Source of the DNA: Polydactylus sextarius
Taxonomy: Eukaryota; Chordata; Actinopteri; Polynemidae
Direction: 5' to 3'
Assembly (NCBI GenBank): GCA_016801845.1
Contig: CM028912.1
Span: 20,892,001-20,956,000 of the forward strand
Length of the DNA stretch: 64,000 bases
Of this stretch, positions 28,313 to 41,049 are shown piece by piece. Below the pieces are notes generated by a model, which worked only from the letters and a program-made list of their open reading frames with translations, was not told the DNA's origin and made no database searches. How positions within the stretch are numbered: the stretch's first letter is position 1; each line of letters opens with the position of its first letter. The translations under genes and the position numbers were made by a program.

Positions 28313-29572
28313 CCCAGCTGCCCTCCACCCAGCAGCACCAAGGTGGTTTCCACTAATTCGCAAAATCTTGAGATCGACCACTCAAACCAAAGATAACCAG
28401 CTAAATTTTTCAGATCTCACTGATCCATTGCTGTTAAAGTGAATGGAAAAAATGTAAATGTCTCAGTTAATGCAGCGTGTTTAACCTGAAGTATTTAATT
28501 CCTTTCATTGTTGAAATGTTGGTGTTTCTGGGGGCTGCGTCAGTCTGCGTGGTGTTGACTGTTTAGTCGTCCCTGTACTGATGAAGGCTAGTGTGGAGTA
28601 TTTCTAGGGAAATCTATGCAAATACTTCTCTTGTGTATTTTAAATCTTATTTTTCAAGACACCTTAACAAAAGTTCTGCCTTAAGGTGGGTAGTGTTCTC
28701 GTCACCAGCCCCGCTCAATATTAGCTGCACTCATGCTTTAGCAGAAATGTGTGATACTGAGATAAACACCTCTGCATAGAGGAAGTGTAATAATGTCCTC
28801 ATTTACAGGGACAGCAGGGCCGCAGCGTTATGGCAAACCAGGTCAAGTTTTAGTAATGTAACCTGTGGCTGGGTACATGATCAAACATGCTGCTGTCCAT
28901 GTCTCCGCTCCATCTCTTATCACCTGCTTTTCATGTCCAGGCTGCACTTCCACTCAGAAACCAGCCAGCAGCAGGACACATCACACAGACGGATTACATT
29001 CCTTCTATGTTGTTGCCTTGTCCCATGATGTCACACTTTGATTTTCTCCATGTCTGCCACACAGCAAGGATTTAAATGTAGCTCAGGGTTTTAGATAAAA
29101 GTCATTTTAAGAAGTCGAACCATAGTGTAGTCTCCTTCCATGGAGCTCAAACACCTCTGTGTTTACTGTTAATCTTAATTGGTTTGTTATAAGAGCTGCT
29201 TTGACAAGAAGTGAGCTACAAATCATAGTACTCATGGAGCTGTTGCTCATCCCTCCATCGTGAGATAGGAATTTAAACAGTAACGGCTGAAAAAACTAAT
29301 GACTCATTCAGACATTCAAACACCACACCCGCACTTACTCAAATGATTTCCTCACCGAGCTCTTAAGTTCCTCTTTGTTAGCGGGAAAGAAACGCGACTT
29401 CAGCACTTACTTCATCGGCACACGTTCTGGAAAGATAAAACAAAACAGGAGCCATTTATGAACGTTTGTACGTTTGTGTGTCCTCCAGAGGTTTGTTGTC
29501 TTTCAGTCCCTCACCAAAGCCATTCAGTCTGCTTTTTATAGACTCAGCATGAAAAGCTACTGTCGTCCTCCT

Positions 29573-29610
29573 GGGTCAGGGTCAGGGTCAGGGTCTGGGT
29601 CAGGGTCTGG
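29573..29610. repeat. GGGTCA/GGGTCT hexamer array, six units
   Basis: There are six consecutive 6-bp units (four GGGTCA, two GGGTCT) plus GG. The unit is close to the nuclear receptor half-site RGGTCA in direct-repeat order, with zero spacing. It also resembles a degenerate telomere-like G-rich repeat. The function is unknown. Confidence 0.85.
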
Positions 29611-31832
29611 CCTGAAGTGATCTGTTCCTGTTTTCATCTCAGGGCGTGCTGCTCACACTCTGCTCACTCTGTTTTGTATTTCTTAATGTTATCTTATAGG
29701 CCTATTATTATTATTTATGTGCTGGACTTATACTTTATATTTTTATGTAAATAATGTGCTCACATGTCTTTTTAAGGAAGATTATGTTGGGAGACAGGTG
29801 ATGTCAAATGATCATGGTGTTATTTAAAACAAGATGCTGATGTGGTTTCAGTGTAATAAGTAATAAATGTTTGACTGCAGTGAGTTCGGAGAGATGATGA
29901 ATTGGTTTGTAAGGTTATACTAGGAAGTAAAGAGAAGATGTGAAAAAGAACAGATGAGTCAGATGGTTTTAGTGAAGAGGAAGTGATTAAATACTTTGAT
30001 ATGTGTCTGTCTAGAAAGGGGTATTTAAATGATCAGTTTCTGAAATGTGGAGCCTGTTTACGCTCTGATGTTGATTGTTAAGATATGTGGGCGCGAAAGC
30101 TTAAATGGTTGATGATAAAGTCGTAGAAAGAAATGGATGTTTGCGGTGAGAGAACCACTGTATAATGTGAAATATGAGGTGCTATTGACTCACAGGATTT
30201 GCCATCTTTTGTTCAAGGAAAGAAAAAAAAACAAAAAAAACTCACCTCTCTTAAAGTGCAGCGCTGGCAACTCTGATTGCTCTTAACCTCCAGTGAAACA
30301 TTCCTCTTTTTGTTGTGAGGTGCCAAACTGAATAAGACCACATTGTATTTGTATTTGTTGTTGTCACCAGCTGGCACAATGGCCTTTGTGTGGTAGATGG
30401 GCGTCTCCAGCCACGGCCATGCTCTCATGTGTATGCTGTCATCCTTTTAAAACTGGAACACCACACTGTAAAAGATTTTCATCTCAGCTAGAGACTTGAT
30501 GAGACTGGACTCGAGCGTGTTGTGAGGATTTTTTTTTTGTCAGTGTGATGCTGATTATAGAGTTTAAAGATGCCTCATTGTCTCCTTTACTACTGTATAA
30601 AGAAATAAGCTGGAATTATTCTTCATCTCATGAGTTAAAACTCCTCAGTCTGGTCACATCTCTCTTCAATACCTCTCCAAACGTGTAACGGTGTCTTATA
30701 TGAATCTTGGTTCAGGCTGAGACGACGTGCCTTCACAGAGTAAAGCTTCAAGTTGAGATGTACAGAAGTGAAGTTGAATATCCTGCTGCAGCAGTCTGTA
30801 AAAACAGGATTTAAAACCTGTCATGTAATAAATCAAGAGAGAGGATGGACTTGTTTTGCAGTGCAGTGATGTCAGGGATCTCACGTTGCAGGATGACGAC
30901 ATGTTTGAATAGGTTTGGACAAAGTGGCTCGTGTTTTGCTGCCATTGTTTGTGTGTCACTTGAACGTGACTTTGTTGCTTCGTGCAGCTGTTGTGCTGTT
31001 ATTTCCTGCAGCAGTCACTCGGTGACCTGTGCATGTTAGAGCCGTCATCCTCCACAAGTGGAGCGTCGCTGATGTCACCCTAACACTTTGTTTCTTTTCC
31101 TTCCACTGCATCGAGACTGAAGGTCAGTGTAGTAGATTTAAGTCAAATCAGTCACAAGCACAAGAAGTAAACCTTTCAGAGATGTATGTTTATTTTGCAT
31201 TTTATATTTTTAATGTATGAGCATTCTGATTGCATCTGAAATGACTAAAAAAAAAAAAAGAAAAACCATAATGTATTCTGATCAACTGCAAGCTAATATG
31301 TAGGTATCACAAAGCAAACTGAAAAAGCTCATTAAAGATTGTAGAAAATATCTGATGATGCGTATTGTCTCTTTTCTTGAATCCAGTGATATAACAGTTT
31401 TTTTTTTTTCCAGTTCTTTCTCCTCGCTGCTGCCACCTGCTGCTACAAAGTGACTCCAGTAACTGTCCTGCTTTCTCCCTCGTCACTGGTGACCCATTAA
31501 CAGGATAAAGTGGTGTGGTATTAATGTACTAATTAGTGAGCAGCAAATGTAAAACGCTGTGTGCTGAGCTTTTTAACAGCTTTACACATATCTACTCTCA
31601 GGGTTTTAAACAGCGTAACGCGCAGCGAGTAGTAAACACAATGGAATGGCTCTGAAGTTACATTCGGCAGAAAGGGTCACGGCGTCGGCGCAGTGCAAAG
31701 ATGCTGTGGAAACTTACAAACACATTGTACAACAGGTTGATGAACTGACAAGTCGCTGCCTGCACTGATCTGAGCAGACACAGGCAAAACTAGCGGGTGT
31801 GTGTGCAGCCACATCAAACCAGGACAGTATAT

Positions 31833-31895
<63 letters not shown>
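31833..31895. repeat. Compound (AC)n(AT)n microsatellite
   Basis: About 24 bp of AC repeat passes directly into about 38 bp of AT repeat. Confidence 0.95.
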
Positions 31896-31900
<5 letters not shown>

Positions 31901-32112
31901 CAAGGAAAAATGTCATTTGACAATACAATTAAGACAACCCTTGATGTGAGCACATTGTAAACATCATTACAGTTAATTTGGTATATTGACAAAATAACAT
32001 CAAAGTTTAGTGAGGAGACCATCTAATCAAACACAGCTAATTAGCATTGACACTCAACAGTTTGTCCTCATGAAATCAGCTGAAAACAGTGACACATCAC
32101 TGTTATAACAAT

Positions 32113-32147
<35 letters not shown>

Positions 32148-32150
32148 TAA

Positions 32151-32156
32151 TTTATT
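32151..32156 (-). terminator. Candidate c2orf69 polyadenylation signal
   Basis: TTTATT on the + strand gives AATAAA on the - strand, about 880 bp after the c2orf69 stop. No closer canonical signal was noticed, but other sites cannot be excluded. Confidence 0.35.
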
Positions 32157-32196
32157 GAGTTAAACCTGAAACACAATCTCACTGACGTCAATGTGA

Positions 32197-32216
32197 TCTT
32201 CATCAGCTGATGAAGA
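32197..32216. repeat. 20-bp perfect palindrome
   Basis: TCTTCATCAGCTGATGAAGA is its own reverse complement, with an E-box CAGCTG at the centre. It lies about 40 bp from the candidate c2orf69 polyadenylation signal, on its downstream-gene side, next to an AAT repeat. Confidence 0.9.
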
Positions 32217-33032
32217 CCATGTGAACAGCTTGAGGCGACTTTGTGTCTGCTGTTATAATTTTGGTTTAGCGTTATAATAATGAGCTAATCATTTGTTTTT
32301 GTCACCATGGCAACAACATGCTCACTATGGTCAAATTAAGGTTACTACCAAAATAAAGCTTCAACATTTTTTTTCTTCTTTTGCTCTCCTTTTGGAGCGC
32401 AGCCTTGTGACATTTAAAACAGAAAAGGTCTGGATCACGCTGAGGGAATGACACGGCCATTTTAACTATCACAGCCAAGTAATCAGCTTCATTCATTGGC
32501 TACAGTTAAAAGTCTAAAAGTAGCTCAACTCAAGTGCAGGTATGAAGAGAATGTAATAAACTACTTCAGACAAACACGCATTCATTCAAAATAAGTCACA
32601 ACGACACACTAACTTTTATACATCTTAAATTAAAGAATCTCCCTCGTAAGGAAAATCAAAGTCATCAGCTCTGCATTAATTCAAGCTTACAATCAGTCTA
32701 AAGAGTAAAACGTTAAAAGAGGAAGACTCTAGATGCTAAATCAAACCTTCATAATCCGTCTCCGTGCCATAGATGAGGATGGAGAAGGCTTCTGGATCAT
32801 TCCACCTCAGATTAAGTGCATTTAGTTGTAGACATGAATCACAGAGTACAGGACACAAGCATCGAACACATGCTCTAAAGTCTGAGCCCTTAAATCATCA
32901 TAAACACTGAGGTAACACCAGCAGAGAGTAATCTGTAATCTCAGAGTTAAACTAAAGATCAGGGACGTTCAAACAATCAGCCAATGGTTTTGGTGTGCGT
33001 GTGCATGTGTGTGTGTGTGTAGTGAACCAAAC

Positions 33033-34129
33033 TCAGAACTCCTGGATGACCCTGAAGTGGTTGTCGATGGATGGAGGCTCGTCCTCGAAGTGCAGCTTCT
33101 TACTGGGACAGGCCCCAAACTCCTCCAGGGTTTTGATGAAGTGTCCATGCTCGCGGCCGACCCAGGCCCTCATCGGGTCGCACACCTCATACGGGGTCAC
33201 GTGGGCATGAATCGCCACCCCACTGGTGGCGAGCTCCCTCAGCACCTGCTTGTCTGTCACCCAGGTCTCGCTGCCCCCCGGGTGTCCGCCGTCCAGCCAG
33301 TACATGGCAGAGATGGATTTAATGAAGGGAGACATGTGTGGGTCGGAGCGGGCCCCGCCTAGCTCGTACACCATCTGGTTCAGCACCACGCAGCCTTTGC
33401 TGAAACCCACCAGCGTCAGTGAAAACCCAGAGGGGATGCTGTCAGCGCCTCCTTGTGGTTGCAGGGGGTTTGGCAGAGCGGCTCGTTCCATGCCGTGGCT
33501 CAGCAGGGCTCTGCGCACAAATAACACTCAGGTTAGGCACAGTACTAAAACGTGCCATCAAATGCAAGGACACTAAAATACCAATATGGAGCTGTGATGC
33601 TTCTGTTGGTCACAATAACTCAATAACAAAAAAAGGTCTAAAACCTGAGATGGTGCAATGCTCCAAAGTCAGGCGAGTGCTCCGGAGCACCGAACATGTT
33701 GCTCTCCACAAAGTTGTGGTAGCAGCTGAACTTGTGCAGGTACATACGCGACGCTCTGACCACCCAGACGTAATGGCCCGGGAAGCGTCGACCTAACGTG
33801 TAGGCCACCTGCTCCAGACTCCAGCAGAGCCACTGCGCTCCCTCAGGCTGCACAGCCATCTCCTCCTGGAAGTTCTTCACAAACAACATGCACAAAGAGA
33901 CTATTTTAAGCTGTGACATACATCTTCATTGTGCATGGATTGGATTAGTGTAAAAATAGGATGTAAAACCATTATCACTGCACTTGTTTGTGTCTAAGAA
34001 TATATACAGGTCCCTAATCTCCCTGTTTGTACAATGAGCTTAAACAGATTAACAAGGTGAAGAGCAGTGAAGCATAAATTTATCTGGCTGCGAACAAAAC
34101 TTTAATGTGATGAGTCTGACTAAAGACGT

Positions 34130-34160
<31 letters not shown>

Positions 34161-35844
34161 GCACCAGTGTGTCTTTGGCTGCATTAGTTCCAGCATCAGC
34201 AGCAGCAGTGTGTCCTCAGCTGTCACACTGTGAGTGTTTGGTCCTGAACAGTCACTTCATTCATTTTATTTATACGTGAACGTCACTGTGACAGCATCCT
34301 GCGCATACGAACACCTCCTGGGAAATACCAGCACGCTGTGGGAATGTTAACACTTGCTGGTGAATTGCTGATGAGGACGATGAATAGACGGATAAATGAG
34401 GGCAGCTCCTCATTGTTAAAGGCATTCAGAGAGGAGGAAAACAAAAGTGTGGTGTCTAGACTCCTTTAACTTCTCTAGATTTTAGAGATTAGTAACTGCC
34501 TCTTTGACTTACTAAAAAAACTCCTTGTTTTTCCTGATCAGCTCTGCAGTTTGTCTTTAATGTGCTGCAGTGATGATGACAACCATGACAACAAGCTGAA
34601 AGCTTTGACATCCTGAATGATTGTGATGTTTATTCAGACTAGCCCAGTCTGATTCTATTTAAACCAGCACACAATATAGGTATCTATGTGTGTTACTACT
34701 TTGCACTTTGTATTTTTAACATAGTATCAGAATCACCTCATCTTACTGTCATTATTCTATGCATGTGTTATATTATTACATACTAAACCATAAACTGATG
34801 TCAAAGTACAGTAAGACATCAAATAAAAACTTTAAATGTCATGTGACAGCTCCACCTCTCTTGGCCACTTGTCTCTGTGTTGCAGATGTCTGATAAGTGT
34901 GGTTGGAGACTGTAGAGACACAGTACACCTGCAGTCTGTGGCAAAGAAGAAAACGAGGAAACTCTGCTCCCTGTTCTGTCACTCTGCCACTCCTTTTGAA
35001 CATTTTCATCGGTTCATTGGTTCCTCAAAAATCCGATGGTCTTTCGCTTTAACTTCTGGTATCAGCTCCTGTTTTGTCCTGGTTTTTGAGCCAGTCATGA
35101 CTGTCACAGCATGGTTATGACATGTATGACATCACTGTTGTGATTAGGTAATAAGCAGATTAAGTAATGTTGTTGTCGTTTTCTGTCTATGACATTTAAT
35201 GATCATATAAATTAGTCGTGTACACAAAGTGACACAAATTGCATAACATGTTGAATCGTTTTAAAACCACAAACATCTACTGAATGAAAGAAAATGCACT
35301 TTGCATGACATCAGTAATTTCATACACATTTTCTGTGACTCGTTGAACATTTCATATAACTCAGTAGAAATGGAAACAACTAATCACTGACTGAGATTTA
35401 GCTCCAGACATTAATTCATCATCTGTGTCAGTTTTACTCAGAGAATATGAGTAATGATAGAGAAATCTTCCTCTGTCTGTGTTTAGGTTTGGGACTAACC
35501 CAGGACCATGTCGGACCATGTCAGGCCACTCCCCGACCACTCACCTGAATGTCCCCGTGGAAAAAAACCACATGCTTGTTGTTGCTCTTCTCTTTGGGTG
35601 TTGATGTGCTCTGATTGTCCGTATCAGGCCGCAGCAGCAGCAGGTCGTTGACTCGGTTCGGAACGTTACCGGGAACCGCCGTCAACCTCTGCAGCCTCTG
35701 TCGCGCGCCACTGGGGCGTGCATCCCGGCTGTCCGCCGCACGCAGCCCCCGACACTCCGAGGATGTCGTCGCCGCCACAGAGGTCATCGCTTTGGCCACA
35801 GTTATCAGAGTGAAACCTACTGCGACCGCTCGGGTGGATATCAT
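33033..35844 (-). CDS. c2orf69: C2orf69 homologue (mitochondrial, hydrolase-like), complete, 335 residues
   Basis: C2orf69 is a mitochondrially targeted protein whose loss in people causes a severe inflammatory mitochondrial disorder. Its enzymatic role is not settled. Exons in transcript order: 35844-35545, 33874-33645, 33510-33033; phases 0 and 2 agree. The start MISTRAVAVG is the first ATG of the open frame; an upstream ATG at 35900 stops after two codons. Residues 1-25 are hydrophobic with two basic residues, fitting a targeting or secretory leader. Family landmarks: NDLLLLRPD, HVVFFHGDIQ, FPGHYVWVV, LHKFSCYHNFVESNMFGAPE, LVGFSKGCVVLNQ, ISAMYWLDGGH, HAHVTPYEV, SIDNHFRV. GFSKG is a serine-hydrolase-type nucleophile elbow (Ser codon 33399-33401). 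Human C2orf69 has 385 residues; the gap is a shorter variable stretch before PSGFSLTLVGF. Confidence 0.93.
33875..35544 (-). other. c2orf69 intron 1
   Basis: The 1.67-kb intron runs from donor ATTCAG|GTGAGT (read on the minus strand) to acceptor GTGAAG. It contains an AC repeat at 34129-34158. Otherwise it is plain AT-rich sequence without visible genes. Confidence 0.75.
34129..34158. repeat. (AC)n microsatellite
   Basis: About 15 AC units in c2orf69 intron 1. Confidence 0.95.
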
Positions 35845-36340
35845 GGACTCTAAAATAAGAAAATGATTTGGCGTTTTCTTCCTCGGCGCGGTCACTCCAT
35901 GCTCCCTCTGTCAGCTAGCAGCTCTCTAACGATAGCTAGTTTAGTTAATAGCACAGCATCGTATCAGCAGCAGCTAGCGTCGCGACTAGGCCCGGCAGCC
36001 TTATTAAGTACCTATAACTTATATAGGTATACTTAGCATTACACGGTGTCTTCTGTCTCACATTGTAGCAGTTTTAAATTAATTGCACGCCATTTATTTT
36101 ACCCTGACATTTAAGGGTCCTTGTGACCACGAAGAGGCGCTGTTCATCAAAACAACACGCCAACCATAGCTGTCAGAGCAAGCTGGCGGCATCACTGCGC
36201 ATGTCTGTTTCCTTTGACTGCAGAGACGATTAGAGCTTTGGATGATTGACTTCTATGTACTTCCGGGTTCGTTTTGTCCCTCATACCTTACGGCAGAGGC
36301 TAGAGAAAAAAACAAACAAACAAACAAAAAAACAGAGATG
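35845..36340. promoter_or_regulatory. Probable shared promoter of c2orf69 (-) and ftcdnl1 (+)
   Basis: The two genes are divergent, with start codons 1.76 kb apart. The interval just upstream of c2orf69 carries TGCGCATGT near 36197 (NRF1-like half) and ACTTCCGG near 36259 (ETS-type, reverse of CCGGAAGT), both common in promoters of mitochondrial and housekeeping genes. No TATA box is evident. A donor-like site GCGCAG|GTATGA at 36636/36637 could end a non-coding first exon of ftcdnl1. This is inference. Confidence 0.4.
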
Positions 36341-37602
36341 ACTACATCAAGCATGAATTCATTTCGCTGTTTAGTCGCGGGTTATTCTTCATTAAACTGA
36401 TACAGAAATAGCATGTAAAATATCCAGAGACGGTTTCAGTAGGTCAGGGTTTGAACCATCTTTTACTGAACTTTTTAGCCACACACGCTATCGTCTACTT
36501 TTGCAAGTTTTCCGTGGGTCTGGATCTGGTCTGGTTGACTGCAGCTGCAACATAGAAGCCAGCGCTGTGACACGTTGACGCAGAGAAAGCTGTATTTTCT
36601 CTTAACACAGAATTCTGAGATTCCAGTTTAGCGCAGGTATGACACTCTGGTTTAAGTTTGTATGACATATTTCTGACTGCTAAGGCACATGTAAATATAG
36701 TGAGCTGGTTTGCACCAGGTTGGACTTTGCACATGTTCTGTAACGGTGCAGACAGACTGCACTGATATGGAACAACACCTCTCAGATTAATCATTCCTAT
36801 AGGCTGCACTGGACGATGTTATAATCTACACAGTCCTTAAACTACACTAATAATTTTGATATATAATCTTGTAGTTAGTATGGTTCTGTCATGTTGTATT
36901 GCCAAGCAGAGCTCAATCAATGTTATGGGATTTCGTTATTATATTATTTGCTCTGTGGTAAACTGCAGCTCCACAAACTGTCTGTAGGTGGCGTCATCAT
37001 TTAATAGAACAGTTTATCCTGAATGAACAGTTGTTATCAAGCAGGTTATAGTTTATAACAGATGCTTTCAGCACTGAGTCAACACAAATGGAAGTAGTGA
37101 CAAATATAAAGGGACAGGTGGAATAACAACAAAGATAAAGTGACAATAATAATGATGATAGTAAGAAGAAGAAGAGGAAAAAGAAGAAAGAGTTTGAGTG
37201 ACCGTGCAAGTATGGCAACTCAAAATGGATATTAAAAATTTGACTATGCATCACAGGACGCCTCTCACCCTCAACAGTTGCCATCTTGGCTACAAAGCTG
37301 AAGAGGACAAACCACTGACTGGATAAAGATCACATCAGTGGCAGAGATGGTGGAATATTTTCAATCTCACATGACACAGGAGTTTTAACAAACAGTGGCA
37401 ACTGGAAATGCAAGGTCACATCAGACCAAGTCACAGCAGAAGCAAAACCCTCAGTCTTACTTAAACTTGTGTCCTCAAGCACTTGAATCGACAAATTCAT
37501 GATTTCAGTTACATTTGTGTCCAAATAAAGTTTAGTTGTGAGTTCAGAGTTCTTTATTTTTAAAGTATTTGTTTGAGTCTGTGTTCTTGTGTTTGTAGAA
37601 AC

Positions 37603-40464
37603 ATGACATCTAGTTCTCTGGGCAGACGACTAGTGGCTTGTCTCCTCAATGTGTCTGAGGCTCGCAGAAAAGACCTGGTGGAGACTGTGGCTGAGGCAGC
37701 TTTATACAAAACTGATGGCAAGTCTGATGTTATCCTGTACAGAGAAACATTTGAGTAATGAAACTTGTGCATGCTCGCTTTTGGCCGTTATGTGAAATTC
37801 AAATATCTGGACATTTGTTGTTATTGCCATACATCAGGTGTCAGACGAGAGGGGACCACAGTGCTGAACATCTTTAATGATCATGACTACAACCGCTCTG
37901 TCATCACTATTGTTGCCAGCATCGACTCCATCAGTAAGTGTCCTGCTGTATGGGAAAAAATCAGCTATTGGCGCAGCAGCTGCTGCTCCAGCAGGGTTTC
38001 AATCTCTGTCCGTTGCTCTCCAATCCTTTAATAAGCTTTGTCACAGATTAAAACACAAAAAGGATGAACCTTTTTCAAGCAAAGATCATAATAAAAAGTC
38101 TATTTTGTCCAAAACAAAACCCTGTTACACAGCTGTTGAGGTTTACAGTTGTTTGTCCTACTCTTGCAACAAATACACAGAGGTGTAAAGTAAAAAATAA
38201 CTTATTTATGTAAAAAGTATTTTCTCCAACATCCCACCAGGACTTAACATACTGTTTGATGTTATTTTCGATGTATTCCAGGAGAGACAGTTCTATCCGC
38301 CTGTGAGACGGCCTGCAGGTTGATTGACATGAGCGCACACAAGGGGGTCCACCCCTGTATGGGTGCTGTGGACCTCATACCCATCTACCCCCTGGGGGAG
38401 GAAGTGCGAGTGGAGGACTGTGCCAGCGAGGCTCTCGGTGAGATGTCGTCTGTTTATGTGTGTGTGTTCATATCTGTGTTACTCAGAGAGTTGATCCTGT
38501 TCTGTCCTTGTACATTGGCTTTAAAGGATCAGTCATCACCTGTGTTTTTTCAGTTGTTTCACAGGTGAAACATTAAACTCTTTATTTTTCTGTATGACAC
38601 CTGTGTGACAGGTGACCACAGCAATTTTGAAAGTATCAAACTGCCTTTATCTGTGTAACTCTATATGTCCTGCAAAGAGCTGGTGGCTGATGATGTGACA
38701 CCTTTTGCCTCCAGTGCTATTGATTAGTTTCACACTTTAGCAGCTGACTTAGCTTTCTTCTGCATGTGTGAGGTCATTAATGAGCAGTAAGTCTGCATGT
38801 GGCCTGTAGGGTGCAGGATCATCATCTGTGAGGCGACTGCAGAAAAATAACTGGCAAACTCACTGACAATGAATATGATTGTGTATGTATATATGTAAAA
38901 GGTGCTCTATGTTTCTCAATGTCATGTGATGTTATATGTTCCCTTTGCTGGTTAATCAATATGCCTGTGCTCCTGCTGGTTCAGCTGTGGCTCAGGGTCT
39001 CACACAGAGAGTCCAGGGCACCAGCACCTTCCTGTTCGGCTGGGCAGACTCCCCCCTTCAGCGGGGGCTGGCTCAGAGGAGAAAGGAGATGGGCTGGTTC
39101 AAGAAGACGCCGAACCTGCAGGCGATCAGACCCGACGTTGGTCCTCATCCGCAGAAACGATTCGGCCTCACAGGTGAGCCAGAAAAGTCACTGAACTGTA
39201 AATCTAGGACCTGCTGATGTAGGTAAATATCTGAGTCGGACAGGAAGGTCACAGTGTCTCTTTGCCAGGATTATATAATGCTGCTGACTTTATTTCTGTG
39301 CTTACAGGGATATTATTTGTTACAGCCTGACCACAGATAGATCAGTACTCTCCTCTATTCTGACCTCTTTAAAGGAAAAACCTGAACTGATGTGACATAT
39401 TTAAGTGTTTCATTTTTTAAAGACACATTCTCCCAATACAACCCAAACATGATATTCCTGAAGTGTTCTCCTGAATAAGGTACCTGCAAAATACCCTGCT
39501 GTTTATCTGCATTATGACACTGTAGCATTAGTTGTAACATCATGTAACATTACAAGTCCAGCAGAACTAATCTGTGATTAACTCCATATCAAGGCTGTGT
39601 GGCTAGAATTATAAACCTCTGTATATTCCTGTTAACAGGTTGTTTAAGACAAACTCATAAAGGTCCAGTGAATCTGAATGAAAAGAAATAGCATCCAATA
39701 AATCATCCAGACTCCCTGGTAGTCACATGTAAATAACCACCAGGATAAAGTAAACCTCATGTTTTTGGGAACAAAGATCACTGACGCCTGAAATTAGCTT
39801 TGGCTTGGCCTCTGTGCTCTAATTTCTCACAGTGTGAACACATGAGCTCACCAGAGGGAGATCATTTCACAGCCATCGGGGACAGCAGCCAGATATCTCC
39901 TATCATACATGTGGTCTTTATTGACTGTGTCTAGAACGATTCAAAATAATCTTGAAATAAACACCCTCTGGTGTTATCTACCACGAAACAAACAAGGGGA
40001 TGTGTAGCAGTTTGTGATACATTGCAGGTGTTGGGGCCAGTCCATATGTCATGAACTGCAACGTCACTATCAACACCCAGGACATCACCATTGGACGCAG
40101 CATCGCCACAGCCATTAGAGAGTCAACCCCTGGGGGTCTACCAGGGGTGCAGGTGCTGGCTTTGCCACATGAGGGCGCTGTGGAAATCGCCTGCAATGTG
40201 GAGAGCGTGAAAGGGAGCCCACCCAGTCACATGACCACCAGTGGACCGTGGCCATCTTTCAACATTGAGGGGCAGCTCTACTGTCACGCTCCAGCTTCTC
40301 TCATCACGGCCAGGGTGGCGGAGCTGGCGGGGAGGCGGGGGGTCAACGTAGAGGGTACAGCGTTGGTGGGGTTTACTCCCAATGAATGCAGGGGCATAGC
40401 TGAGTTCGCTCTGTCTGAGGGCATTGCTGAGTTCTGGAAGGAGCAGCGCAGGATTCGTATGTGA
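37603..40464 (+). CDS. ftcdnl1: Formiminotransferase N-subdomain-containing protein (FTCDNL1), complete, 330 residues
   Basis: This is related to the formiminotransferase half of FTCD, which moves a formimino group from formiminoglutamate to tetrahydrofolate. The activity of FTCDNL1 itself is not established. Exons: 37603-37717, 37838-37933, 38282-38437, 38985-39173, 40028-40464; all phases agree. The acceptor at 37598 precedes the first coding exon, so a 5' non-coding exon exists. Landmarks: RRLVACLLNVSEARRKDLVE, TTVLNIFNDHDYNRSVITI, IDMSAHKGVHPCMGAVDLIP (matching the FTCD HKGEHPRMGA catalytic-histidine segment), GTSTFLFGWAD, RPDVGPHPQKRFGLTGVGAS, YVMNCNVTINTQDITIGRSI, and a C-terminal subdomain ending EFWKEQRRIRM. 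The C-terminal formimino subdomain is therefore also present. There is no cyclodeaminase domain. Intron 1 probably has a GC donor. Confidence 0.92.
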
Positions 40465-40706
40465 AAACAAAACCAGCGAAACTACAAACAATGTGTGATG
40501 AAGCAATGGTGACATCTATGTCACCACTGCTCTGTCTTCAGATGACTTACATTGAAACAAGAAGCTTCTAAAAATTATGCTGCATACCTGATATTATGTG
40601 AATGTAAAGACACTGAAGCTGTTGATGATCTAAGTAGAAAACATGGACATTTAGCATTAAGGTGCATTTGCCTTAATAATGTACAGTGTTATAAATACCA
40701 AATGTA

Positions 40707-40712
40707 ATTAAA
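40707..40712 (+). terminator. Candidate ftcdnl1 polyadenylation signal ATTAAA
   Basis: This is the common variant hexamer, 243 bp after the stop codon. No AATAAA was noticed closer to the stop. Confidence 0.45.
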
Positions 40713-41049
40713 GCATATCTGTCCTCAGATTATATAATTTCATTTTTAATACTACAGAAGCTTTGGAATTTGTGTTTGGATACTGAAAGCACAGTGTCTG
40801 CAAACAAAGCAGGTTTTTGTGATCCTTGTCTCCATTTTATACTGTGACCCACTTACCTACTCATAACCTGCGCAATCCAAGTGAAAAACAAACTGAATGA
40901 AACAAAGTTTCATCCAAAAGCCAAGTAAAGTTCAGCAGCTCTAGTCAGATTTACCGTACTTAGTCACATCTCACAGCGTAAATCATGATCCTTAAAGAAC
41001 AGACGCATCAACAAGCATCAAAGGAGCTCACTGTTGATAGGTATCAGAC

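Larger units (their letters stand above)
28330..32150. other. Intergenic region between stk17b and c2orf69
   Basis: This stretch is tail to tail between two genes and shows no supported coding exon. It contains a GGGTCA array (29573-29610), a CA/TA microsatellite (31833-31895), an AAT repeat (about 32113-32143) and A-rich runs near 30220 and 31247. Part of it may be long 3' UTR of stk17b. Confidence 0.6.

Noticed and set aside
29573..29610. Interstitial telomere sequence
   Set aside because: The unit is GGGTCA/GGGTCT, not the vertebrate TTAGGG in any register, so it is not a telomere relic.
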